Assembly (NCBI GenBank): GCA_029168955.1
Contig: JAPDOI010000173.1
Coordinates: forward strand, 1,143,501-1,207,500
From: Aplectana chamaeleonis
Taxonomy: Eukaryota > Nematoda > Chromadorea > Rhabditida > Cosmocercidae
DNA: 64,000 nucleotides
Reading direction: 5' to 3'
Positions 10,401 to 22,400 of the stretch are shown here, in pieces. The translations under genes were made by a program, and so were the position numbers. Position 1 is the stretch's first letter, and every line of letters starts with the position of its first letter. The notes beneath the pieces are model-generated. The model was not told where the DNA came from. It worked only from the letters and a program-made list of their open reading frames with translations, and ran no database searches.

Positions 10401-13400
10401 ATGGATGACTTGCTCATAATCCATAATAAAGATGAAACATTTGTGGATAACCAAATTTCACTAATATACAAGAATGTATTGGAGCTCAAAAAGACGCACA
10501 GTAATCCCTATAAATGCAATTACTTAGACATTAGTATAGAAATAATTAATAATAAAATACGCACAAAGTTGTATAATAAGACAGATGATTTCAATTTCAG
10601 AGTTAAAAGACTTCCTCATGCTCATTCTGATATCTCTATAAAAGTCAAAGCATCTACAATTTATACAGAGACCTTGAGATTAGCTAATATCTCTTCAAAT
10701 TTAGATTCCTTCATGGAAAAACTCAAAGAAATGAAAACAGTTTTGATTGGAAACCTATATACACCAGAATTCGTAGAAGTAAATATGATAAAATGCATCT
10801 ATAAACAAAAAATGATAACATATAAGTTTAACCTAAGAGATGAAAAAGAAAAGTATAACACAATTGGTAAAGCATAACATACTAAGTCTTCACTGTTGAT
10901 AGGTCTGTATTCGGTACTGTCCAAAATAAGGACTTGTGATCATATGGACTTCATTCTGATATTGATAGTATACTATAGCTTCTTGCCCTCTAACCTCTTT
11001 CTAACGTTTCTAACACTACTTCACTCTGCTCGGCTCATGCTTTCGTATTCATACTTATTTTTCATCGACAGTTCTGTTCCTCACTGAGGAGCCCCGGCAG
11101 AGCTGTTTGATAAAGTTCGTCTGAGGCCAGGGGCGAAACGAACTTTGGCAACTTCTCCTTCATACCTTTCCTTTCCTTGATTTACTTACTTCTAGTATTT
11201 TGAAGATAGGGTCGAATATAATTAGAATATGGCAATTCTTTCATTATCCGTGCTTGTTATATATTCTATACACATGAACTTCACATACGTTGTAGTGTAA
11301 TTTATTAAAACAGGCGTTACTATCGGTTCAATTACCCGTGTTTGAGGTAAGAAGCCCCGCAATTGCAGAGAAGGCCCAGCAGAGCGTTTTCCGCTTTGCG
11401 CGGCCGCATGCGGATGCGTTATCTGAGTCGCGTATCGTATGCGTTGCGAATTGGCCACCCACGGTACATGTATAACTGTAAGTTACATGTAGCATAAATC
11501 TAACTTACATGTAATATTAAAGGCCGTGTACGCGCAAAAAACCGTGTTCAAGTTTTTCACTATTTTGCGCATGTAGGTTAACCAGGTTGTGATATATCGC
11601 AAAAAGGCCACCCAAAACACAAAAATTCCGGAGAAAAACGCGTTTGAAAATCCCGTAGCATCCAGCTTCCTTTTTTTTCCACGTCTGTCCGGTGTGTCTT
11701 TTGTAATACACAAATGTCGGAAATGCTCGACGTCTGAAAGGGTTTAGCCCCCGCATCTTCTTGGGTTGATTATTTCTTTTGGCTTTTTCAGTGTCAGGGA
11801 TCTTCTAAAAATAGGAAGCTACCGATACGCACGTTTAAACGCGAGATTTTCTTAAAAGAAAGAATTTATTCTTTTGGATTTGCGAGAGCCTGTTGTTGCG
11901 CTTCTGCTCCTCGTGCTAAATGATCGACCGGGAAACCGCCTTTTCAGACCACGGAGCAGTTTTCAAGAGGCTATAGCATTATGAATACACAGAATTGAGG
12001 TCTCAAACTTGGCCAACTATCTCCAATTGGTTTAAACATTGGATTGAGAAGAAAAAACAAATGCGGTTTTCTGCGCGGACGCTGCCTTTAAAGGCAGTGT
12101 TCACGACAAAAATTGTGTTTCAGTTTCCACTAGGAATGGGTAGTGGAGGGGCACACTGTAACGTTGACGCCGAAGGAACGCATGAAAACGAGTCAGGAGA
12201 GCTTCCAAAAGAATCCGAAGTTGCCACGTCGAGCGCAAGGCAAACCCCAAAAGCGCAACACACGCCCACCGACGTGAACAAATGAATGCTCGAGATCGTG
12301 AGATGAGCGATGATTTCCAATCATTAGCCCGTTCTACCCTTCATTCTCAACTTCTCTCTTTACTCAGGTCAGCTCGCATATATCGGCTTCAAAAGGCGGA
12401 AGTTACAAGCCTCGGACAACTCGTCCACATGTTTCCTTAGCTCAATTTTTGAGGGACCATAACCGTTCCCAGAAGGTCTTGTACGATTACAGAGACATCA
12501 TTGGAATCAGCATGGGGTCGTTCTCAAGATAGGTGGGAGAACAGAGAAACGATTTTTATCGTGAACACTGCCTTTAAGTTACATGAGAGATATAATGTAT
12601 GTTACATGTAATATCTTGGGAACTTACCTGAGACATTCAAGTAATTTACATTTTAATTACAAGTAGCTTGTTTTCGTTTTTCTGAGTGGCCGTCTGCCAC
12701 AACTGACAGTGGTCAGAATGGTGCGCTTATAGAACTTTTTCAGAGATTCTATCTCGAGATCTGACTCTGAAATACACTCCGCGGCAGTGGATGTTTGTTG
12801 CAGCATGTCATAGCATGACGTCATTCGCATAATTAAGCAATGTAAAGCTAGCTGTATTACTTTTTAAACTGGAATCTCACTGAAAAAGAGGTCAATAAAG
12901 TTCGTTTCGACCCTTTCTTACAACCAATACAGACATGCGTAGCTCTTCCTTTCGCAGAGTAAAAACGATTAGCAAAGTAATAGCAGATAGCTTCAATATG
13001 TATGAGATGTAGTATAAATGTTCAATGTCACTCTCCACGACTAATCCCCGTTCATACAAAAAAAACTGATTGAAAAATTCAAGAGAACGATAAGCACACG
13101 GCTCTTGCGTAGCCACGACTCTTTCCTTCACCAGTCCCACAGAATCTTGCGCTAGAGTCTATCGAATATCAACTGCTAAAGATCTAGCAGCTAATCAGAT
13201 CAAGAAAACCGATCTAGGTAAGAACGGTTTATACTTCTTTGAGAAATGTTCCACTGTTTACAGTTCACGGTAGCGGAAAAAGACGGTGGTGCGGTAACGC
13301 ATTTTCACTGATTGTGAGCCAACTGTGGCCATGCCAAGCCTGGTTCTAAGTTTGCCAATGTTCGAAGAAGAAACGAATGATAACTTTTTCTACGTTATGG

Positions 13401-16400
13401 TTTTTCAATCTTTAATGTTTTCATGTTACTCATGCGTGTACTTATCCATACATAGTAAAGACTTCAGATATATCGGCGTTATGGATGGGGGGGGGAGAGA
13501 AACGTACGACATTTCAACGATTCCGGTGCATTTTTCTGCAAAATCGAGGGAAAATTCAAACGCTTGCCGTCGACATGGGTGGGCCTCTGCGGACGTCCCG
13601 CTATATTCGACTGCAGCTTTCAATTTCCACCTGAATTTTGCGAGAAGTTTTCCGCACACACTATATACAGGTTGTCCAATAATTCTTGTCCGAAAATTTC
13701 ACCATTTTTTATTTTTTTCAACTTTATTAAAAAACAAGTCTAATCAACAATATAATCACCACAGTTATCCACAACAGTGGCCCATCGATTGGGCAGGTCG
13801 CCGATGCCCTTCGCCCAGAACTCCGGGGGCTGCGACTCAAAGAAGTCCGCGATGTCGGATTTGAGGTTGTCGTAGTTAGTGAATTTTCTTCCGGCCAAAT
13901 GGTGCTTCAGCGGGCGGAACAAGTGGTAGTCGGAGGGGGCGAGGTCCGGGGAATACGGCGGATAGGCAACCGTCTCCCAGCCGAGCGTCGCCAACTTTTG
14001 CTGGGTCTCCTTCGCCACGTGGGGGAGCGCGTTGTCGTGCAGCAGGTGAACTGAGGCCCGTCGGGGCTCGGATGGCGGCGGCTAGTTTCTCGAGCTGATC
14101 GGTGTAGATCGAGGCGGTGATCGTCCTGCGTTGCGGAAGCAACTCGAAGTACAGCATGCCCTTGGTGTCCCATCAGCAGCAGAGCATGATATTCAGCGGG
14201 TGCACGTCGGCTTTCGGCGTCGTCGGCGGCTCTTCTCCGCGCGGGATCCAGACGGCACGGCGGGCGACGTTGTTGTAGAGGAGCCAGCTCTCATCCCCAG
14301 TGACCAGGTCTTCGAGAAACTCCTTGCGATGCGGACGAAGGAGGAGGGACTGGCGGACGGCCACGCGGCTCTGCTTGTTGGCGTCCGTCAGACGGTGGGG
14401 GATCCAACGGGCCAGAACTTTGTGGTAGCCGAGTAAGTTGAGTCGATTGTGGATGGTGTACTTGCTGCAGCCGAGCGTCGTTGCCAGTTCACGGGTGGTG
14501 GCTTCCGGCTTCTCCTTGATACAGCGACGGACTTCGTCATCATCCACCGTAGAAGGCCTCCCGCTGTGCTCCCTGCCTCGAGGCTCGTGTCGCCGCTCTC
14601 GAAACGATTGAATCAGCGTCTGACTGTGCGTTGGGACACTGCATTCTCCTTGCACGCTCTGCAGATGTTGGCGACCGCGGTGCCCGTGTCGTTGCCCAGC
14701 AGCCACTCGTAGTACACGAACGTACGAATCCGACCTTGGTCCATTTTAGCTTGTACTGGTAGCTAGACGCAGCGACTGCGCCTTATATACCCCTAGCGTA
14801 GAACTTTAGATAACCTTCTAGAAGGTTCTTACACTTGCCTGATATTTTAACACTTCTAAGAAAAATTATAGAATTTTGAAAATTTTCGGACAGGAATTAT
14901 TGGACGGCCTGGTATAATACCTACACAATTGAAGTATGAACTATAGCCGCACGCAGGATTAACACGAAAAAGGTGAAAGAAAAAATCACAACACGGGAAA
15001 AATTATAAGCAGTTTTATCACCAATTAATGTCAAACTTGGAACCGAGCAAGCTATGGCTACAGTATGCTCGGCGAAACTACGCGACCCCACCGCCGCCCT
15101 CTGCCGTTGCCGTGAGCTGCAGATTCTTCAAAGCTTTCGATTTCTTTATTAGGTCAAACTGATCAGAATCACTCAATTGGTTTATAAGTTCTCCCCTTTG
15201 ATTGAGTTTGACTTGCGCCCACAAACCCCTTCCCCCTCTACCGACGTTCCACGTTCTGCAGCTTATACCATCTGAACCCTACCGACGTTCTACGTCACAC
15301 TGCTTACACCGTTTGAACCTTACTAATGTTCCACGTCACCCTGCTTACGCCATCCGAAGCCTTATCGATGTTCCACGTCACCGTGCTTACATCATCTGAA
15401 GTTCTATCTATGCTCCACGTCACACTGCTTATCCTCTGTTTCGGAGTCAAAAGTACTCCGCTCCTTCGCGCCCTTCTGAGGCGCAAAGTTAGAGACAGCG
15501 AGAAAGTGTGGGAGGAGACGCAGCAGAAGCGCGCGATGAATCTCCGAAATAGATGATACGTTGTTCAAAGCCCTACCAATGTTCCACGTCATCCTGCTTA
15601 CGTCACGTGAAGCCCTACCGAGACTCCACGTCATTCTGCTTGGGCCGTTTGAAGCCTTAGCGACGTTCCACGTCACCTTTCTTTCTTTATTTCAGGCCCT
15701 GCCGGCTTTCCGCAATGCCACGCGCCCTCTCCTTTACGGCGTTCTTTGCACTATACCAAAAACGCGCTCTAATCGAAGACTCTAAGTACAGTAGTATAAT
15801 GGAGAAAAATGCGGAAAACACAGTACCCGCACTAAGTAACTCGAAAAAGCCGCAAAAGTCGCGAAATCGCAACTTTTGCGACTTTTCGTCATAACGCGGC
15901 TCAATGTGATCCGTTCGGGGAGCTAGGGGCATATTTGGAATCAGCATCGAGAGCGCTTCATTTTGAGCACACACATTTCTTGACCTGCAAACAAGGCATA
16001 TAGGGTTAACAGAAAAATCGAGTGAACGAAAACACTACCGACGTCCCGCTCTCAGCTCAAACGGGGCCAATCGACCTGAGAATCGGCCCACAATTTTACT
16101 TTATGATCCTCTCCCAAATAACATTGCGGCAGCCCAATCCGGAAAAGTCGATTTTTTGTGCCTTCACATGTGCCAAGCAAGTCCATTCTAGCTTCAAACG
16201 GGGCCAGGTTAGGAACTTTGTGTGCCTAAAATCAAGAGTTCTCGATGTTGATTCCTAGTATGCACCTAGCTCCCCGAACGTGTCACTTTTAGTCGCGTTA
16301 TGACGAAAAGTCGCAAAAGTCGCGATTTCAAGACTTTTGCGGGTTTTTTGAGGTAATTAGTGCGGGTATTGCAGATTTTTATCATTTTTTTTTTGAATTT

Positions 16401-19400
16401 TTCATAGCCATGGTCTCCGGAAATCTCATGCCGAAAATTGGCCAGATATTCAAAAAATCGAATATATCGAATAGACTGTTTGTTTGCGCTCTCTCACAGC
16501 CTCCCCTCATACTCGTTGTCTGTGACTCCACCACACCACTGAGTGGGAAAGCTGATGTGCCATGGGATCACCGTCACGCCACAACAGATGGTGCAAAATG
16601 ATATGAACTTTGGCTTCGAGGTGCGGGCCGTATTGTCTACCATGTAACAACAGCAAGCAGTTATGGGCTCCAGGTAAGAACCACGAGTTCCAGATTTGAT
16701 TAGCCGTGGTAAAGGAGATGTGGCCCCCCGCTGCTGGTATTAGCGCCAGCTGCAGCTCTAGAGCACAATCAATAAATATTGATTGGCAAAGCATTTTGCA
16801 GCAACGAACAGCAAGAGAAAAGGGGCGCTACGTATGAACGAAATCTAAGTAAACACAAATTTGTATGCATATATGTAGTTTCTACTTCACGAGGTGTGTT
16901 ATGCAATTTTACGCTCTGATCATTTTGAATGATTACTCAGATGTTCGCCGTTGTCAACAGGACGTCGATCCGCCCAGAACGAGTCATCGCTGGCAAACAG
17001 GCAGCTCTACGCGGGGCCGTCCCGGTGTGCTCTTGAGCAGGAGACGACGGGGGATAAACAGCCCATCGACCAGCAATCCCGCCGAGTGCCACAAATCGAT
17101 TCAGACCGAGATGTTGTCTACAGGAAGACTGATCGGGATGTCTAAGGCGGTGTAGGTCGATGGACTGTTCTACAGAACATTCGCGAGGAGGGGTGTTGGT
17201 AGCGTCCACCAATCAATGTATCACGAAAATTGTGCCGTCCGAGTTCTCATTTTTGGTTATGTTAGATTCGCAATTCGTTTTTTTATGCTGTAGACTTCTA
17301 TAGTAATTCTTCTCACTTTTTGATTATGTGAGATCAGTGATTCGTTTTTCAATAACGTCTTTCCGTGGAAGGGGTGTTGGTGTCCTGCCGAGTGGTGGAC
17401 CGGAAAGATTCCGTGGTTTATGGAGCTTTCAGCAACCGCCCTCGTAGGAAGATTTCGGTTTTTTTCCGTCCGTTTATGTGTGCCATTTGCGTCGTCGTTT
17501 CATGATGTTTGAGAGGAATCCCTCATCATTAGGGTGTGTTTATTTACCCTGATTCCAATCCATGTTCTCAATATTCGAGGAGAGGTAATTGTAGATAGAA
17601 AAAAAGTATAGATAAAAAAATAAGCGTATGTAGTTAGCCGATATCGCCTTCTCTGACTGAAAAGTGAAGCCATTTTAGCGTAGTCCGGAATGAGCGAAAT
17701 GCAGTACATTACTGCGTACTCAAAAAATTGCCGCATTCAATGCGTGTCGAATATGTATCCAACTCCAGTGACCACACCCATTGAAAGGGTGTATAGCAGG
17801 GATACGTGCTCCAAACAGCACCACGCGCTGCAAAATTTTACCAGAGGAGCACGTGATGCAAAATTCGATCGCAGGACCACGTGCTGCAAGGTACTCCAGC
17901 GTTATCGTAGCAGCACACCGACATGCAAGTCGGTCACCTCGCCGAGCACCATCTGGGGCCGCGAGTGGTTGGACGAGGTCTCTAGCGGTTGCGCGAGCAG
18001 AGCACCGCAAACTCGGGTAATTGAACCAGCTAGGCTGCCGCTTTTTACGACGTATTCGAATTTCAAATATCATTCGGAAGTCCGTTTTCGAAATCCCATC
18101 AAGTAGTATGTAACGACTGTGACTAAGCAGTAGATTGTAGTCCGCATAAGGATGTTATTATTACAAGAATGTAACGTCGGCATGGATCCTAATGATACTT
18201 TGCGTTTACTATTGAAGGTTGGCGCAAACTTGGGGCCATATCAGGGGTGCGCGTAAATGAAATTCAAAATTTTGTAAATCGTAAAACGTAATTACGACAA
18301 AACCACCGTAAATCGTAAACCGTAAACCGTAAATTGTAAACAGCAAACAATAACTTTAACCACTGAAATATTCCTACTATAGTGGTACAAGAGAAACTAC
18401 CTACTGTCCACCGTTTCACGCACTTAGTAAATATTAGGTTGCGTTCAGTATTTGTCAGCTAACCACGTTTAAAGGCAGCATACACGCTCGTAAACGTATT
18501 TGAGATTACTACGGAAATAGAATCGTTTGGCTCAGAACACAACGCATATGCATTTTGAAGCGTCAAAAACGACCCACAATGCCGTTACAGGAGTAGCGAA
18601 TTTGGCCCCGCCCGTATTTTCACGCCCCCTGTATTTGCCCTTTTCCTCCAAAGCAGGGTTGCTGTGTCATCTTCGCCATGAGTGACGTATATGGCTCACT
18701 TGTTAGGCATTCCACCAAAAGCTTTGCCGGTGATGATGGACCAGCAACCTTGCGTTGGAGGGAAAGGTCAAATACAGGGGGCGTGAAAATACGGGCGGGG
18801 CCAAATTCGCTACTCCTGTAACGGCATTGTGGGTCGTTTTTGACGCTTCAAAATGCATATGCGTTGTGTTCTGAGCCAAACGATTCTATTTCCGTAGTAA
18901 TCTTAAAGATGTTTACGAGCGTGTACGCCGCCTTTAACGGGTATGGTATACTTTATCGCTGTCATCAGCGACAGGCATGAAATCTAGCACAAATTGCGGC
19001 GGGACCCGCATCGGAGCAGCGGCATCGGTTGTCGTAGGAACAGTTATCGCGCGTGAGCCGCAGCGACGTGTCGCGGAGGGCTGACATACTGGAAATAAGC
19101 CGAAGCCTGTCGCTTTTCAGCGCACTGCGAAAGCGACAGGTTTGAAGGGCGGGAGCTCCGAGACAGGAGGTCGCTGTCGTTGTGCAGAGCGATGCGACCG
19201 TGTCTCGCAAAAGTATACCATACCCCTTATGGCACCGTCTTACCCGTATTTCTCTGCTTTCCCTTATCACTCATTCCACAAATTCTTCCCTGATCTTGAA
19301 AAACCCGCCTGTCCGATTCAGCTGTCCGCGTATCTACTGGGCAACAGGGACTTAATTATACTCGCAATGACTCTCCCGGAAGGCTCATGCCGTTGTAAGC

Positions 19401-22400
19401 GTAAAAGAGCCAAAATGATCGTTTTGAGCAATCTTCAACGGCCGAATTTGAGAACTCCTCAAATTTCCTTGCGAAACCGCAACACCGAATATACAGTCGG
19501 CGAGAAGCGCACTGATATTTACTTCGAATTCCCTACTTAAGGTTGGCTCAAACTCAGTGCACACATATTAAAAAATATGGCACCGAGCTTGCGTCGACCT
19601 TCACTAGGGATCGCAAAGTATCAGACCGATCCGTGGCAACTCTATCCAGAGCACAGTATCGGTCGCCCAGCACAAGCTATTTTTTCGTATATCTACTAAA
19701 TCACTTGCAGAATCGTAGCTTTATGGTGACGATACTGTAGGTTGCTGAAGGCAACGTAATCACAGAGAACGCTCTCTAGTTTTTGCCGCTTTGTGTATTT
19801 TTGTCCCCATGGTTAAAAAATATAGTCTAAGCGCCCCATCGAACGCTCGCATTTGTAAGAGATAAAGGTTTCAGAAAAAAGGGGCAAAATTGAGGGAGGA
19901 AACGATTTTGAGCTTCAAACTTAGGAGTGAAAAACGAACGCTCCCCTTGTTGATTTTTTGGACTCTGGGTAGGCGTAATCTACTCGAAAGGCGAGCCAGG
20001 AGCACTATTTGAAGCAAATTTAAGATCGATTAGACTGCCTCGCTCGATGTTTCGACGCTAATCTAGTAATAGAATTCAGGACAGCTGATCTTGATGAAGA
20101 ACGCCAAAACGAAGTTCCTCGTGAAGACAGGCGACGTGCGACTAGTGAGACGTGCGCGGCGCGCTACGCGGATCTGTTATCCAGCTCCTCCAACTCCGAC
20201 CGTGTGTCCCGCGTTATAATGATAAAATTACATCAAAGAATGATAATGGGATCGTGCTGCAGTCACAGGCCTGGGTTGGTCCCATCTCCTGACCAAAAAA
20301 CATTAGTATACGCAAAGTAGGCTTAGAGCAAGTCAATTAGAGATATCTTTTGCGATTTACTTCCATTGAATGTATTTTTATTTACGAAAATTTACGATTT
20401 ACGGTCCAAAATGTCGCGAATCGTAAACCGTAATTACGAGACCAAAAAAACCGTAAACCGTAAAATCGAAAATCGTAAACCGTAATTACGTACACCCCCG
20501 GACCAAATGCTATAACGTAGACACACCGAGTTTGCGCCAACCTCCAAAGAGGAACGCAAAGTCTCATTAGGATCCAGGCTTATGCTAGTTTTTCCCTACA
20601 AAATTTGGTTGACAGGGTCCAATTTCTCTGTTCCGGTTAGAACCGAAACAGAGAGAATCGAGCCTCATCATAAAGTTTCTTGAGAAGATAAAATCCCTTT
20701 CGATTGGTGACGTCATAAGGCGGCTGATGCTTCAGTGGGATGGTAATATCAGGTCTGCGGGATGTTGATAGGATGTGAACGCGGAATCGGGGATGGAGAC
20801 CCTCCTCCGATGGGATAGCTACAGCAAACGCGTTTCCGTGGATAGGTTGTCTACGGCACCATGGAGGGGGCGACGGGCAGTTTTTGAGGGGCGATCTCTG
20901 CCCTTTTCGGATGTCTACAGGGAGCATTGTGTGAGGTGACATCTCATCCGGGTCCTGACCACCTCTGGGGCTAATTTGAAAACAGAAGCGAAAATATTGC
21001 AATGATTCTATGGCGATCCTAGCACTGACAGACGGCTGGCTTCATCAAAAAATTTACTTGATTTATAGCTTGATACATACCATCTGGGTCTCCTCAATGC
21101 ATTTACATTTGAGGGATATAGGACTGCAATAGCTTCCGTCAGTACACTCTTCACTTCTATCGCAAGACTCGCCTGGCTTCGCTGGAAACACACTTTAAAG
21201 AGACATGTCAAAACAGTGATTCGAGAAGTTAAAGAAAACAGAATATATAATCATGCTACATATCAAGCTCACCCTTGATGATCCACACGTGTGAACCAAA
21301 CGCCCATTTTTTTGCTTAGCTTATTTCAAGCATAGGAATGTACTTTAGGAATCCGCAAGCAATAATTAAAGCAAAGGCGAACACATTGAAATCGTTTTGA
21401 TGTATGGAATACACAGTAGCAAGTGTTTTGTGTATACTTGTAAGTATACATATACATGTACGCATAAATATGTGCCATGTATCTATCTCATGGTCTCTTA
21501 TTAGAATTTAGTCTAGCGAAGTGACGGGGCTGCGGCGTCAAAACTGTCACTCAACTTTTAAGTGAAGTAAAGTTGCGTATGAAAAGTTCACAGAAATAGC
21601 TATTCTTTTGAATTAGTTTCGTCTAAACAAGGAATACATACCATTACGATACTCGGCACATCTGTTTTGATAAGGTGTCGATCCTAGAGGACAGACACAA
21701 ATACCGGCAACGCAAACTGATCCTCCAAGGCACACGGCTCCTACTCGAATGCATACTCCACCGATGATAACTTAATGGAACAATAAAAATATTCACAGTC
21801 TTATTTACCACAAACGTAGTCTCGAAAATGTATCAACAAAACCAAATAAGCTGCTTACGCTCACCGGAGGAGTGAGTGAATGGCTTGGGTTAAACATAAT
21901 CATGCAGCATCATGCAAGTAAGTATTATATCCTCAGACATGCAGAAGTGACCGCGTGCAAACCGAAAATTGTACAGTTCAACTCCGCATTGCCGTTCAGT
22001 CCGCAAAGTGCACGCTGATAGCGAAAGCGTGCTGCGGCGCTGTTGCGAGTATCCTCAGACAGGGATGTGGGATCACCCGGGCGGAGCCATCATCCCGAGC
22101 ACCAAGGGCAAAAACCGCCCGGGTGATCCCAAATTCCTGTCTGAGGATACTCGCAACCGCGCCGCAGCACTTTTTCGCAATCAGCGTGCAGTTTGCGGAC
22201 TGAACGGGGATGCGGAGTTGAACTGTAATTCTTCCCCACTGATAAGCACTTAACCTTTCTGCCTAGAAGGTGATTCTGAGGACTTCTGGAGAAATTCGCG
22301 TAACGAACTGTTGTGTGCTCCATGAAAGATCAAGCATCTGAAGCCGAAGATTATAAGTTTCCTTCAGAAAGAAACGATCACCAGCCAATTCTGTCCGCGC

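Larger units (their letters stand above)
8409..11150 (+). mobile_element. Penelope-like retroelement, decayed copy
   Basis: The element comprises the 5' palindrome, a reverse-transcriptase frame (8543-10877) and a hammerhead-like core at 11079-11146. No GIY-YIG endonuclease is seen after the RT, so it resembles endonuclease-lacking relatives. Exact termini and target duplication were not resolved. It sits in the 13.65-kb intron, on the opposite strand to the host gene. Confidence 0.65.
18175..20585. mobile_element. 2.4-kb inverted-repeat element with CGTAAACCGTAAA arms
   Basis: The left end has ATGGATCCTAATGATACTTT and GAAGGTTGGCGCAAACTTG. The right end has the inverted CAAGTTTGCGCCAACC-type sequence and AAGTCTCATTAGGATCCA. 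Inside each end are runs of CGTAAACCGTAAAT words (18270-18350 and 20385-20500). A degenerate copy of the end sequence also occurs near 19545-19640. It carries a TTAA MITE at 18469-18937 and has no recognisable transposase. Confidence 0.65.

Noticed and set aside
20637..21002. 121-residue minus ORF just after exon 15
   Set aside because: It follows a good donor (GTATGT), has no domain and is better explained as intron.
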